NCBI GenBank assembly: GCA_963971425.1
Contig: OZ020516.1
Coordinates: 18,340,593-18,404,592 of the forward strand
Length of the DNA: 64,000 nt
Origin: Bryoerythrophyllum caledonicum
Lineage: Eukaryota; Streptophyta; Bryopsida; Pottiales; Pottiaceae
Reading direction: 5' to 3'
Below are positions 11,842 to 24,289 of this stretch, piece after piece (position 1 is the stretch's first letter; each line of letters opens with the position of its first letter). The translations under genes were made by a program, and so were the position numbers. The notes beneath the pieces are model-generated. The model was given only the letters and a program-made list of their open reading frames with translations. It made no database searches and had not been told where the DNA came from.

Positions 11842-14361
11842 ATGGGGGACAGGGAGAAGCGCATTCTGGACGCTCTGGAGAAGGCGGGCTGGCACCTCAA
11901 GCCTGCCATCGTCGCCGACGCCATCCGCGACATCGACGACGACGACGAGGAAGGAGAAAGAGGCGCTCGCATTCTCACTGAGCGGGAACTCGAGGCCAAG
12001 GTGCGCAGGGAGCTTCTGGACACTGACTTGAGCTACTCGGGAGCTCGATTCCTGGCGTCGCAGCAGCGCATTCTGCCAACTCCGTGCGTCTTGCAGGTAT
12101 GCTCGGATTGAATCCATGACGTTGTGGAGAGGTGATTCTGGATTGTTGCTTTTGGGGAGGTTTAGGGGTTTAGTGTTGGTACTCGGGGTTCTTCTTGTGC
12201 CTGTTTTAGTGAATGAATCCGTTTAGGGTTAGGTTCTTGAATCCTGGTCGCACGTTAGGGTTTAGGCTTGGTTTTACAAGAATTTTTACAAGAATTTGGA
12301 GTGTGTTTGGTGTTTTCTGGTGCAAGGAGTGGTTGATTGATCAACTAGTCTAAACCCTGAACCCTGGCATTCACGGTGCGACCTAATTGACAGGGATTGA
12401 AGTGAGAGATGCATCTCTGCTTAGTTTTAAATAGAAAAATCCGAAATGTTTTGAGGAGAAATCAATGCTGATCATCTGAGCCCTAGATTTTTGTACTGGC
12501 GATGTTTGCATATTCAGGTTTTCACTGAGCTCTGCCATTGGATTTCTGACTCTGCATTGGTTGTGTATGGTTGTAGGTGGCATTAATACAAGATGTGAGC
12601 CAAAGTAAGAGCAACCAGGGCTCAAGTTCATCCGGGAGGCTGCTCCATGTTCGCCTCACAGATGGCCACTCCTTCGTGAAAGCAATCGAGCATCGACATG
12701 TCCCTTCGCTGTCTTTAGACATCGCCCCCGGCACAAAGGTGAGAGGAAGCTGAATCTGGTTTGTCTCTGAGGCAGTCAACTTCTATTTTATTATTTTCAT
12801 GTTGATTCACGCATCTATAAAGCGGAATTCTGGTCGATGTATGTAGGTCACATTGCAGGGCTCAGTAACGCTACAAGGTGATATGATTCTTTTGGATCCG
12901 AATACGATAAGAATTGAGGGAGGCCATGTTGCAGCCCTGCATGAAGCGTGGGAAATGCAAAGAAAGTATGCTGGAGCTCTGTCACGGTCAACAGCAGATG
13001 GCAGCAGTGGGCCTCCTCCATTTCGTGGCTTGAATACAACCACAAGAGGAGCTCAGGCTGCTGCCTCGAAACCTACAAGTGCTGTTAAACCTACACAAGA
13101 TATGAGGGAGCAAGCAGGAGCGTCTAGCAGACCTACACAGGATGTGAGGGCAGCGTCTAAACAGGATGTTAGGGCAGCAACCACGAGTGCAGATGTTAGG
13201 CAACCACCTTCTCGAATGCGTCCTGGAGCAGAGCCGTACAGACCAAGAGGAAGGCAACAGAGCGAAGCAAATACACAAAGTGAAGCACCTTCTGTTGCTA
13301 CCAGTCTTGCAGAGGTTGCACCTGAAATTAAACCGCCCACTGTGGCAGCTCCTCCTACACCAAGTGCACAATCGTCTGAACCGGAGCCTAAAGCAGGTAT
13401 GAACTTAGTTTTATCCCAGTCCTGCATACATAGTAGAGTTGTTTGTAAAGTCACCCGCAGTCTCAGTAAGATACCCCCTCTTTTTCCTACTCTTTTCCTT
13501 TCTTTCTTCCATTTTCTAAGAGAATTAGTCCTCTTTCCCGGGCACAGAAGGGAGGGTTCGAGAGAAGGCACCAGAAGTGGCGCCTGTGCAGAACAGGCAG
13601 GCTGCGCAGAAGCTTCTAGACAGAAGGACAGATGCAGGGGTCGGGGCAGGGGAGAGAGGCCGTGGCCGTGGACGAGGGCCTCGCCGAGGCCGCTATGATG
13701 ACGATGAGTATGACGAGCGAGTGATGACACTGGACGAATGGGAAGCCAAGAGAACAACGGCACCAACCCCGAGCTCCAGCCATGCTGCTGCTGCAATAAT
13801 TTCTGACGAGGAGCTTGCCATGCGGCTCCAAGAACAGTTCAACATGGAAGACTCTCATGTAAGTTCATGTCATTTTTTTATAACAGACTTCTTTCTGAGA
13901 TGCCCCCTCTTTTTTCACTTCTCAAACGCGAGAAAGGCGGCTAATATTCATGGTGGAAAACGGGTAAAACTACTTCGACTTGAGTTAAGAGACCACCAAG
14001 CTCTTAAGGATGCTAATTGAAAGACCACCAAGCTCTTCTATTGATCTAAGAACTGTTTAGTAGGAAAAAGAGGGGGCATCTCATTGAAACTGTGGGTGAT
14101 GCTTTTCCTTGTTGCATGTGATCCGGTTTTGAATCTCAACATATGTGAGATGGCAGGATGTTTCCTTCCTCATTGCACAGTCTGTATTTGAATCTGAATT
14201 GATGTATGAGATGATGATGGCAGGATGTGAAGCCTAAGCAGCTCAGTGCTGCAGAGCAACTTCGGCAAAGTATGTTCAGTTATGTTCCGGAGCAGAGCAG
14301 TGTGGAGAGCAGTAGAGGTCGCGGGCGAGGACGCGGAGGAAGAGGCCGCGGGCGCAGATGA
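11842..14361 (+). CDS. TDRD3/RMI1-N (DUF1767) family protein
   Basis: Five exons: 11842-12096, 12577-12738, 12847-13396, 13548-13858 and 14224-14361, joining in frame to 471 residues. The N-terminal ~170 residues form the RMI1 N-terminal/DUF1767 and OB-fold region (GWHLKPAIVADAI; RLLHVRLTDGHSFVKAIEH; KVTLQGSVTLQGDMILL; GGHVAALHEAWEMQRKY), as in TDRD3 and its plant homologues. A low-complexity middle follows, with QDVRAA repeats. Then come a first RG-rich block (about 353-370), a conserved MTLDEWE, a ubiquitin-interacting-like helix ISDEELAMRLQEQF (about 407-420) and a C-terminal RG tail (about 455-471). Such proteins bind RNA and assist topoisomerase III; that role here is inference. I see no Tudor domain. 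A telomere-box-like tract lies just upstream of the start (about 11770-11795). Confidence 0.85.
13896..14083. mobile_element. Small TIR element inside an intron
   Basis: 188 bp within intron 4 of the TDRD3-like gene. The terminal repeats TGAGATGCCCCCTCTTTTT (13896-13914) and its exact complement (14065-14083) pair perfectly over 19 bp. Its core words (AAAGGCGGCTAA; GACCACCAAGCTCTT) recur in an ORC1 intron near 33890-33990. Its outer flank also recurs, inverted, in the previous intron of the same gene (about 13450-13489). Confidence 0.8.
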
Positions 14362-16796
14362 AATGATTCAGTAGCTTGTTCAGACAATTCTCCAAAAATG
14401 GTTTGTAAGTTTCTATATGCCAGTGAATTCCTTTGCTTCATTCCTGAGCCAGCCGAACTTTTCTAGGACTCTCGGCATGAAATGTGTTTTAGATTATACA
14501 TAGCTATGATTCTTGTAGCTAACATCTGCATTAGGTGTACCATTCTTTAGAATATAAAGTGCGTTGAAAAAAAAGTTAAAAAAATCCCTTGCATATCACT
14601 CTTTCACTGATATATGACATCTCTTTCTTAAGAATCATCCTCCTCAAATATATTTAAAATCTTACCACTAGTACTAGAACGTTATAGAATAGAGATATAG
14701 GAGTTAGGCAACTGTAGAAACTGAAAGTCTGGCTAGAAGTTGCATGTACACAATAAAATTGCATATTCAAAGACCATCACAGTCGTCGTATAATACACAG
14801 TTAGACTCTTTCAACATCAGTAAACCTGAAATCAAAGTACATGATCGTCCAATTTCGTCAATCACTGAGCATTCTTCGTCCATATTCCCAATTGATGATC
14901 AACTGTGATCTTTATCATCAAACATTCCGCTTCAAAGTTTAAGGAGGAGTTTTCACATCACATATATTTACGAGCGATCCTGGTCTTCTGGGCATCGATA
15001 TAGTGAAGGGAAGATGTCTATTGAATCAGAGTGGTTCACATGTGCACTAGGTTGATAGCTTCGCATTGACATATCATATGTGAAGAAAATATTCATACAC
15101 AATTATTGGTGATTTTTTTGCTTTTTACTACTTGATTGTATAAAAAAATGTTCCAACCTTATATGAATCAAAACGGAAGTTTTGTATGTGAGGAGAGTGA
15201 TCAACAATCACAAAACAATGAAGAATGTCTAAAAGACCAAAATCAAAATTTAAGACCAAAATCAATGTGCATGTGTGTGAAATACAACATAGTATGTGGC
15301 ATGGTATTCACTGTATTTTAGTGTATTTGATGTATTTTGTATTGTATTCCTAGCTTTTCCAAGAGTTCTATAAATCCAAATCATGATTTGATTGTTGGAG
15401 AGTGTTCATGTAATGTATGCACAAAATTTGAACCGAGTATCTCAAAGCCTAATTCCTCATAGTTTTCATGCAAATTGAGTTTTAGCACCTCCGGAGTCCC
15501 ATCTCGGGACTCTTAGCCAGCAAAAGGATTAAGGCCTGTGAGCCCACAAGGTGTGGGAGAATGCATGAGTACATAATAGACCATGCAGACCATCATCTAC
15601 GTAGAGGGTATATTTCATTGCAACCCTACTTCGCAAAAATTACTGTAGCTTGCCAATGCTTTATTGGTTTTAGTGGCACCGGTCTCCATCTTGCTCAGCC
15701 TCTAAATTTTCCATATCCATGGCATTGCTGCACAAACTGCGGCGCTAACTCCGCCACAGAAAAACACACCTGAAAAAGCGCCACAACTAAATGCGGCGCA
15801 ACGTCTATCTTTACAGTCCAGCGTGGAAGTCCACGTAAGCTTCTTCAACGTCTCGTTGCCACATCAGCATTACTACCCAGAATGAAAACCCGTCAGTATA
15901 GAGTGAATGAACGTGACCACTACACTCCATCTTCTTTACGTCCCGTAACGGATATGTGTGTGATCCAGCATGGACGTCCACGTAAGCTACTTAACGACCT
16001 TCTCCAACGTCTCAGAAGTGACCAAGATCCGCTAGTGTAGATTTTGCATCCTTGAATGAACTCAGCCAGTACAATGCAACAATCTTTCGGTCCTGTAACG
16101 GCTTTGGGTTGCCACCTTCGTGGTCCGAGAATAGCGAAGCAGCAGCGATGGTTTTCGCTCCATCGAAGACTCCAACGGATGCATTTCTTACGCGCTCCAC
16201 GATTTGCAGCATTGACGACGGCTGATTTGTTGCTCTCGCTTTCGGTATTTGTGCAATCTGGATGGCAGCTCTGGCGTATATTGTGAATTCTCAGCATTGT
16301 GGATGTGGAGCGGCGATCGCTTGTCGTTTGACGCTCTGAGAGTGCTGGAGTTCAGGTTAGCGACGATTTTTTAAGTCGACTCACGACGCATTGGAGTTTT
16401 GGAAGGCGGATGCGCAGTTTTGAGAGATTTATAGAGGTTGACTTGAGTTTCTTGATGTTGAAGTGGGGTCGTGACTTAGCGTACAGGAATTGAGGTTGGT
16501 TTACGGCGTTTGGAGGCAGAGGAGCATGATTTGAAGTTTTGGAGAGTGAATGTGCGTGAGGATTAGTTGTTAAGGATTTGAGTGATGTGGTGATCGAATT
16601 CAGACGGATAGTGTGCTCGTTGGTGAACTTTCGTGTTGTAGCTGGAAAGATTAGAGGGAATTCGGGGTTGGATTGAGTTGAAGCGGATGAGGTTGTTTTA
16701 GGAATTGGATTTGCTGTGCGGGAGTAAGCCGAGATTCCCACTGGTTCGTTGGCCTTCGGTTGATTATTGAGAGGAGTTTCCGTTAAAGACGTAGCT
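14362..16796. other. Intergenic region and SNARE 5' leader
   Basis: No supported gene. About 15810-15945 and 15958-16095 are diverged tandem copies (shared GTCCACGTAAGCT, CTTC-AACGTCTC and CCTGTAACGG words about 147 bp apart). The last ~700 bases before the SNARE start are less AT-rich and are likely promoter and 5' UTR. A 129-codon antisense frame there has no recognisable domain. Confidence 0.45.
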
Positions 16797-18885
16797 ATGA
16801 GTTCGGGAATACCTCCTCAATTGGCCAGCATTGAGAAAGAAGTGCGAGACATTTTCAAGCTGCTGACGTATGTTTCCTCTCTCATTTATTGCTGCATTCC
16901 AAATAAATTTGTCGGGACTGTTGAGGTTGTTCATCGTGTTTGGAAAGCAGAGGATTTAGACCTATGTGGTTTTCGTCCGCCATAGCGTTTTGGCATAACT
17001 AGATAACTAGATAGTCTCATCTTCGTAGTTTAATGCCCTCCAATTGATTTGGCAGTACCGGGTTTCAAAAATTGGACCAGATCAAAGATGAGAGCAAGCA
17101 GACCAAGCAATTGGAGGGTCTGACTGCCAAGATGCGGGAGGCGAAGAGGTGAGAATTTATACTGCTCTGAGGTGACATGCGTCATGTGAGCTGCAAGCAG
17201 GTCTAGGGTTTAGGTTTTAGCGATGTTGCCTTACAGCGCCTTCCATTGTATTTCTGCACTGTCCGCTTTTTCGACGTACTAGCTTTCTAAGCTATTCAAG
17301 CGGTGGCGCTGTCTGTGTTCCTTGGTTTAACTCGTGCTTGGATTTTCTTGAGGCAATGTCTTTGATGCTGTAGCATATTGCTGCCCTCCAGATTTAAGGT
17401 TCTGAAGCTAAATTCTATACATTTCAGGCTGATCAAGGAGTTCGACAGAGAAATGAAGGAGGAAGAGAGAAATATCAATCCGGAGTCCAACAAGCTGCTG
17501 AATGAGAAAAAGCAATCGCTGGTATGTGTAGATGACAATTTCCAACGATCATCCTTGAACTTTGAAGTCTCTCTGCAACTTCTGACCACTATGAACTCTA
17601 CCTTTCAGATCAAAGAGCTCAACTCTTTCGTAGCACTGAGGAAAACATACACAAGCTCCATAGGAAACAAGCATGAACTTCTTGACGGAGGCTCAAATAC
17701 TGGATCTGGAAGGGATATGTCAAGCCAGGAATACATGCTGACTGGAGGGCCTCAGGTGGATGAGACAGTTGAAACAATTGAAAGGACCGACAAGGTACGA
17801 GCAGTCCATCATAGCATCCAGCATAATTGAACGGATTCTTCACAGCTTACTTGATGTTCTAACGTGTCTAGTTTTATGCTCAGCGTAGTAATCTCGCAAT
17901 TCTAATGTTCTGATGCAGGTGATGAAAAACGTCACAAATGGGGCGGAGACGGCTACTATTGTGAATGTGGAAGTAAGTTATTCGAAATTTACAAGGTCTT
18001 TGTTGCCTGCTTGATTTGAACTAGTATAGGGATCAAATAACAGTCATTTCGCAGCTTCCGTCGATATCAATCTGCCCTTGTAAGTCGACGCAAGTTGTAC
18101 CCATAACTTCAATTGAAGCTGAAGATGCGACCACTTTGTTGAGAAATCTTTCAGTTCGAGTACTGGAATCTGATCGTGAATTGCTGACGATTCTCTAATT
18201 CCACGTCGTTCCTTCTGAGTAAAATTGCATCAGTGATTACCCGATAACCAGCTTAGTTCAGCCACGCTACATAGCTTTCAAACAAGTCCAGGAATCCTCT
18301 CCTAATTAATGTTTGTGCTCTTTTTCTAGCCGGAGCAAGTGACCAAGCTGAACAGTAAGGCTGACTCAAGCCAGCCATCTATTAGAAAGGTACTAGTTTC
18401 CCCCTCTTGGTTTGAACAGGTTCACAGAGAATGTTTCTTTGGTCTCTTTTGTATTCCCTACAGTCCCTGCTCTAGAATCTGATTGTCTGCCTAGAACTTT
18501 CAGTACGTGTTCATTATACTACAACATTCCACCTGAATATCTGTCCACACCATGACACATTCGTTCCTATTGTTCGGATTCTCCAATAACAAGATTTTCA
18601 TTTTCCTCTGTGCAGATGGCAAGAAACAGGTGTATAGTGCTCCTTCTACTTCTCATAGTGGTGGGAATAGTCGTGATCATCATGCTGAAGGTACCACATC
18701 TCTCTCCATGAGCAACCCATAGAATGCATCTTTGTGTAGTGTCCCAAGCTTTACCACCGAATTGAAGCTGTGCTATCTTCTGTTGATTTATCTAACTGTC
18801 TGTTACTCTCCAGGTCGTCCCTGACGATTCAGCACCGACCCCTCGAAACAGACGGTTATTGATGACGACGATGGATTCCCAATAG
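16797..18885 (+). CDS. NPSN-type plant Qb-SNARE, eroded motif
   Basis: Eight exons: 16797-16867, 17056-17148, 17428-17521, 17609-17794, 17919-17972, 18330-18389, 18616-18690 and 18814-18885, giving 234 residues. The N-terminal half is clearly NPSN (novel plant SNARE): FQKLDQIKDESKQTKQLEGL, then KMREAKRLIKEFDREMKEEE, then IKELNSFVALRKTY. NPSN proteins act in vesicle fusion at the plasma membrane and cell plate. The C-terminus has a single transmembrane anchor (CIVLLLLLIVVGIVVIIMLK) and a short RRLL-type tail. Between them the SNARE helix is poor. The residue at the zero-layer position reads as E (in VNVEPEQV) followed by proline, and about 10 residues usually found between SIRK and the anchor (family ASQLVKEIGR-type) are missing. 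Typical NPSN length is about 265. A missed microexon in the 18390-18615 intron is the main alternative; I looked and saw none. Confidence 0.8.
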
Positions 18886-19097
18886 TTACAGGTCAGTTAT
18901 TTACTCGATGTACGTATCTAGTTATCGGCTACTCACGAGAGAGCCAATCCTTTTGCCTCTCCATAGAGCAGCTTCAAGTCTAACAGTAGGGTGTTTCCAT
19001 ACGGTGTAGATTCCAAGCATAGATATGGACTGTTGTCACTGAGCGTGTTGACACTTCGTCAATACAACCATTGTACTGTACTCCAATTGATACAAAA

Positions 19098-19877
19098 TTA
19101 ACTCCTAAATTTCTGCGACAATTTCCCACCAGAAACACTTCAAAATTGATGGATCTAGTGCAATGAGTAAGAAAAGAAACAAAAACCTCAACATTCTGTA
19201 TTTAGTAACACAATGGCCAAAATTTATATCATTGTGTTAAGCATGATATTAGTTTCTTGTACACCAATTTGAAGTAGTAGAGAAAAGATAGCATATTCAA
19301 AATAATTGTGGAAGAAGTGGAGGCTCGAAGATTGCCCATTCATGTTATATTTTTTTGTGAACTAAATATGTTTAGAATGAGAATCCAAGTGGTCAATACA
19401 AAGATCTACACCGTGTCTTGTAGTAGGGGGTCAAAAAAAGAAAAAAAAATTAAGATCTCTAGTTCTTATGTAGAAAAGAAGTTTTCTGATACCTTGCCTG
19501 ACGAAATGTGACGATATTTGAAGTTTTTGACTTGGATTAACATGTTGTATTTCACTAAATGCAAGAGTTTATTTTTGATAATATGGAAGGAAATAATATT
19601 AGTTGCTAGTATTGAAAATCTCACATTCAATAGAGTGTCCTAGCATAAGTTTTAGGAGTTGGTGGATGTGCCCGCTCTTTAAATTTTTTCCTTCAGATGA
19701 CACAACTTTTGCATCAAATGTCCAATTTAGGAGAAAATTGACTCACAATAAGCTATTATTAATGTCCAATTACAATTAAAAAAGAATCAAAGAATATTGT
19801 TCTAAACTGACTCCGTACTAACCTGCCCCAAACCTTCAAGAGTTTCCAAAGGGAACTCATGGAAATTTAGGGGTTAA
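19098..19877. mobile_element. TTAA-flanked nonautonomous element, copy 2
   Basis: The best-preserved long copy. The left end reads TTAACTCCTAAATTTC (19098-19113) and the right end GAAATTTAGGGGTTAA (19862-19877), which are inverted repeats with one mismatch. If TTAA is the target duplication, the element proper starts CTCCTAAATTTC. The interior is collinear with the copies at 3.2-4.1 and 47.8-48.6 kb. Confidence 0.8.
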
Positions 19878-20147
19878 TTGGTGTTAATTTGTCCTTTTTC
19901 AAATAAAATTAGTGATTTATCTATGGTTTATCCTCAAGTATACATGAAGATAAAAGTTTACTTTTATTATTATTAGCATTACCCAGACGTGAATAAATGC
20001 ATAATTATTCTGCTCCACCACAATAAACTGTGTTGATAAGTAACATTGTCCAAAATTTTGGGGAGAAAGAAACTACCGTACTCCAGTTGCTCCAAATCAG
20101 GCAAACGGTAATGCCACCGTGGACTTCCCCCTCTTTCGATCCGTCTC

Positions 20148-20156
20148 ATTCCCGCC
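20148..20156 (+). promoter_or_regulatory. E2F-like site upstream of primase
   Basis: ATTCCCGCC matches the E2F consensus WTTSSCSS about 400 bp upstream of the primase start. Primase is a typical S-phase gene, so the site is plausible. A single 8-9-base match is weak evidence. Confidence 0.4.
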
Positions 20157-20556
20157 ATTCCTTGCAACCCGTACCCAGAACCATCACCACTCCCCAAAAA
20201 CCAACACTATCTTCCGAATACGCACATCCTTTCCAGTGAAATCTACGAAAATCGTAGATGGTCTCATTTATAGGAGCGCTAACGCTTTTCGGTATCGTCT
20301 CGCTCACAACGAACTTGACAAGCAGAGCCATGTCTATGGCGGACAATTTTCTTCTTCTTCGCCGTCGTCGTCGTCCTCTGCCATTTCTCCTTCGCGGAAC
20401 GTCCGCACTCATCCTCCGAAATCCGTGTCTCCCGGGCTCTCCAGAAATCGTCGCCGCATTCGATTTAGTCCTGAGTCCGCTCAGATTTCCGTCTGGCCAG
20501 GGTTTAGGGGATTTTGGTTTTGGTTTGGTGCTGTGTTCGGTTCGAGAGTTCCTACG

Positions 20557-23500
20557 ATGGGAGCCGAAATGGAGGATCACATGGAGGAGGATGAGAAGGA
20601 GGTGGAAGTGGAAGCGGTCCCGGACTCTCGGCTTGTTTTCGACGGGTTCAGTCCTGATTACTTGCGAATTTACTACGGTACGTCTTCTCGTCTCGTTTTC
20701 GAAGTGCGTGTCTAGTTCGCTTCGGGCGCGGAGTTGTTCGCATTTTGTTTTTCGAGTTGATGAGGTGTTCAGGTTTGAATTTCTTTTTGTGATGATGTTC
20801 ATTTGGTATGTACAGTCTTGATTAGTGTTCTGGTGCCGCGCTTTTCTGTTTAACAGGGAGGCTGTTTCCGTATGCTGAGATGTACAAGTGGCTGTCGTAT
20901 GGACACGGTAAGGCTTGCTCTTGCATCTTCTTGGAGAATTGCCACAGGTTACTTTGGTGGAATGTTAGTTTTGTGCCTGTCTCTATCTACATTGCAATGT
21001 TCTTTTTGTTTCTCCAGAAATGTCTCCACCTCCTCATGCAATGTTAGTTTTGTGCCTCCAAAAATGCCTCCACCAACACTGCAATGTTAATTTTGTGTTG
21101 TCTCCACCTCTTCATGCAATGTTAGTTAGTTTTGTGCCCACATTGCACGAGGAGCTGGAGCTTTGGTTAGAATGTGAAGGGAAGTGGAGACTTAGTGTGG
21201 AAGTTTTGTGTGTGCTGTTCAGATGGAAAGCATCCTGGATGCGATGCGTCAATCATGAGCAGGAGAGAGTTCTCCTTCACGCTGGAGCATGACATCTACG
21301 TGCGCTACTTGTCATTCCACGATGTCTCTGAGATGGAAGCTACAATCAAGAGCAAGTGTCCGTACAAGATTGACATCGGAGCTTTGTACAACGTGGAGGT
21401 GCGATTCTTTGCTACAAGTCTCTGATAGTCCGACACTTCAGCCTCTGTCACTAAGATAGGCTTCTCTTCAGGTGCCAGATTTTTTAACGTGATTTTTGAA
21501 ATGTTTGTCGTATTGCAGCCTGCGAAACGAACAGCATATGCTGGAGGTTCGGATCGAGTATTTGCTCCTGTGGAGAGGGAGCTTGTGTTTGATATCGTAA
21601 GCTCCTCAGTGATTTCTGAAATTTTCATACTAAGCATGTGTTTATCTGCAATTTTTTTAGTGATAGCTTCATATCTCTGGTCAGGATGTTCTGGACTACT
21701 GCTTTACCCGACATCTCCCTTAATCAGTATTTAAAGTGTGCAAATTCGGTTGGATGGGCAGGATATGACGGATTATGATGACATCCGTACCTGTTGCAGT
21801 GGGGCGGACATATGTTTGAAATGTTGGCCTCTGATGAATATAGCCATCAAAATATTGGATTCAGTACTACGAGGTCTTTCTCCAACTTAGTGACTCCTTA
21901 TTCTTTTCTGATTAATGTCCAGATTTCAGCACGAGAATGCTTTTTCTCACACGTAGCGATTTTGATTTTAGGTCTTCAGCGTCTGAAATTGAAACTAGGT
22001 TCATTCATCCTCAGTTTATACCGGCTGAAGAATTGCGTCTTCGAACTCATCTTCTCCTACTGATTATCTTGTACCTCTTGCAAGTGAATGGCCAACTTTT
22101 CTTTCTCTAAATTGAATGAACTTGGTTTTGGCAGAGGATTTTGGATTTGAGCACCTTTTGTGGGTTTACAGTGGACGCCGTGGAGTCCATTGTTGGGTGT
22201 GTGATACACGAGCCCGGAGGTTTGATCTCATGACGAAACTTTTCAACTCCATTCTGATAATCCTCAATTTGTTTCTTGAGGTCCCACGCTTAATGCGCTG
22301 TCTATTACATGTGCAGATTGAGTAATGAGGCCCGGTCCGCTATCACGAGATATCTCACTCTGTACAAGGTTGGTTGTGATAATCATCTCCGTTTGAGGCG
22401 ATCATGTTGCAAACCTGAACAATACGATCCTGATGTGAGTGCGTTCAGTCTAAGATATTGAAACGTGTCTGTTGTGCAGGGTAACGAGAATACCACAAAG
22501 AAAGTATCACTCACAGGACCAGCTCTTCATCCTGCACTTTCGTAAGTGGGATCTCTCTCAATTCTGATTGTGCTGTAAAGTTGTGCATAAGACATAATAG
22601 AGGGTCATTCCTGCTGTGTATCCCACGAATGGCACGGGATTACTCGTAGTTTTTGTGTGTTTGTTATTTCTGCTGACATTTTGTTCCTTTTACAGACGTG
22701 CGTATGAGATTTGTAGAACTTATTTTGAGGAGCACATACTGCCAAATCAAGAATTGTTGAGCTCCGAGGGGCATTTCGAGAAAGTATTGGAGCTAGTGCC
22801 AGATGAAAGTAAGTAACACGTAGACCATGGACGAAGCAGTTGACTAATAGTCCACAACTTGGAATCCTGATAATTTTCAATTATTCCTTTTCGAGTTTCT
22901 TCGATCTTCGTTCTTCTCAATTTTGACTTCAACCGTTTTGCAGCTGTAAGAGCTCAGATGCGGGATAGATGGCAAGGTAACCGACGTGCCTCAGTAGCCA
23001 ATGATGGTATTAGTGCAAGTCGCTGGAAGCAACTGAAGCATGCTCTAGAGTCCAAGAAAGTGGTAATGCCCTGTCCAAAGTTTGCCTTCACTATTTGATA
23101 GCATCATATCGAAGCACCAGTCTACTGGAGAATTGTCCTGCGTCCCTTTTCTTTTTTATTTATCCTAAATATCTGCATTGTGGGCTGTAGACACCAAGTG
23201 TGAGAAGAAGTCTTGAAGAGATTATTTTCTCGTATACCTATCCTAGAATCGATATAGAGGTGACTATCTCTTCACCCTGTATCGTGGAATTGGCTGCCAC
23301 TTTCATGTCGCTGTCTGTTTGCCTAGCTCTTAGCACTTGTTTTCTCCGTAGCTTATACTCATTCCTGCATTATTTTATTCTTTCGTGTTCTCAATGTCCA
23401 GGTTTCGAAGCACATGAACCATTTGCTCAAAGCGCCCTTTTGCATCCATCCCAAAACGGGTATGTCTCTATTTCCAGTGGAGAGTTTGACTTCCAAAAGT

Positions 23501-24289
23501 GTGACCAACTTATTCCCTGTCCCTTCTAAACGCTCACTTCATTATCCTTAGTATCTGTGGTGGAATATTTGGATAAACTCTATTACATTACTTAACATAA
23601 GAAGCGAACGAGGCCTGATATTATGCTTGCATTGTAACAGGTCGCGTATGCGTGCCAATTGACCCACAAGATTGCGACAATTTTGATCCCACAAACGTGC
23701 CAACTCTCGCTCAGGTACATGCACACTTGTGTCCCCAGCGAATATGTGAAATGAGTTCAGAATTTTCAGCGTTTTAAAACACTTCCAATTTTTTCCTGCA
23801 GCTATTGAATGAGCTCAATGCTGAAGGAGTTCAGGGCGGGTCGGAATGCAGAGGTGATTTTCTACTTTACTCTCATATTGCCCATGCGAGTGGAATGGCT
23901 TCAAATCCATGAGTATTTTTATACCATTCTGTGAATTCTCTGCATTGGCATGATGTTCACAATGCATAAATACTGTGCAGACTTGGAGAAAACGTCGTTG
24001 GGGGCATCACTTCGGCTTTTCCAAATAAAGTTTTTAGAACCGCTCCAACGTGCCAACAAGGTAAAACTATGTTGACGGGAATAGGTATAGAAACTCCGAA
24101 AATATGAACTTGATCGATAGCATTTATATACCATGCGTGGTCCATGCCTTGTGTGGTTTATTTTTTATTTATCGAATTTGCTAGAATCGTCCTAACAAGG
24201 TACTTTCCATATCTTGACAGGCAGAAATCACAGCTTCGTATCAAGAGAAGTTGCAAGAAGTTGCCGCCAAAACAACTCTTAGTTGGTGA
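20557..24289 (+). CDS. PRIM1: DNA primase small (catalytic) subunit
   Basis: Catalytic p49-type subunit of the DNA polymerase alpha-primase complex; makes RNA primers in the nucleus. Sixteen exons join in frame to 456 residues: 20557-20677, 20857-20907, 21223-21398, 21519-21596, 21762-21873, 22135-22219, 22317-22368, 22480-22541, 22696-22808, 22944-23062, 23191-23259, 23402-23459, 23641-23714, 23802-23853, 23981-24060 and 24221-24289. Diagnostic motifs: VFDIDMTDYDD with the metal-binding pair D141/D143; the zinc-site cysteines [11 protein letters not shown] (153-163); [12 protein letters not shown] (192-203), whose R-R and H contact the nucleotide; and [13 protein letters not shown] near the C-terminal half. 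Length equals the usual ~450. The N-terminal acidic stretch ([15 protein letters not shown]) is variable in the family. The start is the first in-frame ATG that opens the conserved region. All key residues are present. Confidence 0.95.

Larger units (their letters stand above)
18886..20556. other. Intergenic region, primase promoter side
   Basis: Holds the second long TTAA-flanked element (19098-19877) and, closer to the primase start, a promoter-like stretch with an E2F-type site (20148-20156). Open frames overlapping the primase 5' end have no recognisable product. Confidence 0.5.

Noticed and set aside
16352..16741. 129-codon antisense frame upstream of the SNARE gene
   Set aside because: No domain and low-complexity Ser/Asn/Thr composition; it lies in probable promoter and 5' UTR of the SNARE gene.
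18053..18198. Extra SNARE-gene exon starting CTTCCGTCG after an AG
   Set aside because: It is open for about 48 codons, but the translation has no similarity to NPSN and it would separate two conserved blocks that otherwise adjoin.
20119..20556. N-terminal extension of primase using the open frame from 20119
   Set aside because: The 5' part is Ser-rich with no similarity to primase and the conserved protein begins just after the ATG at 20557.
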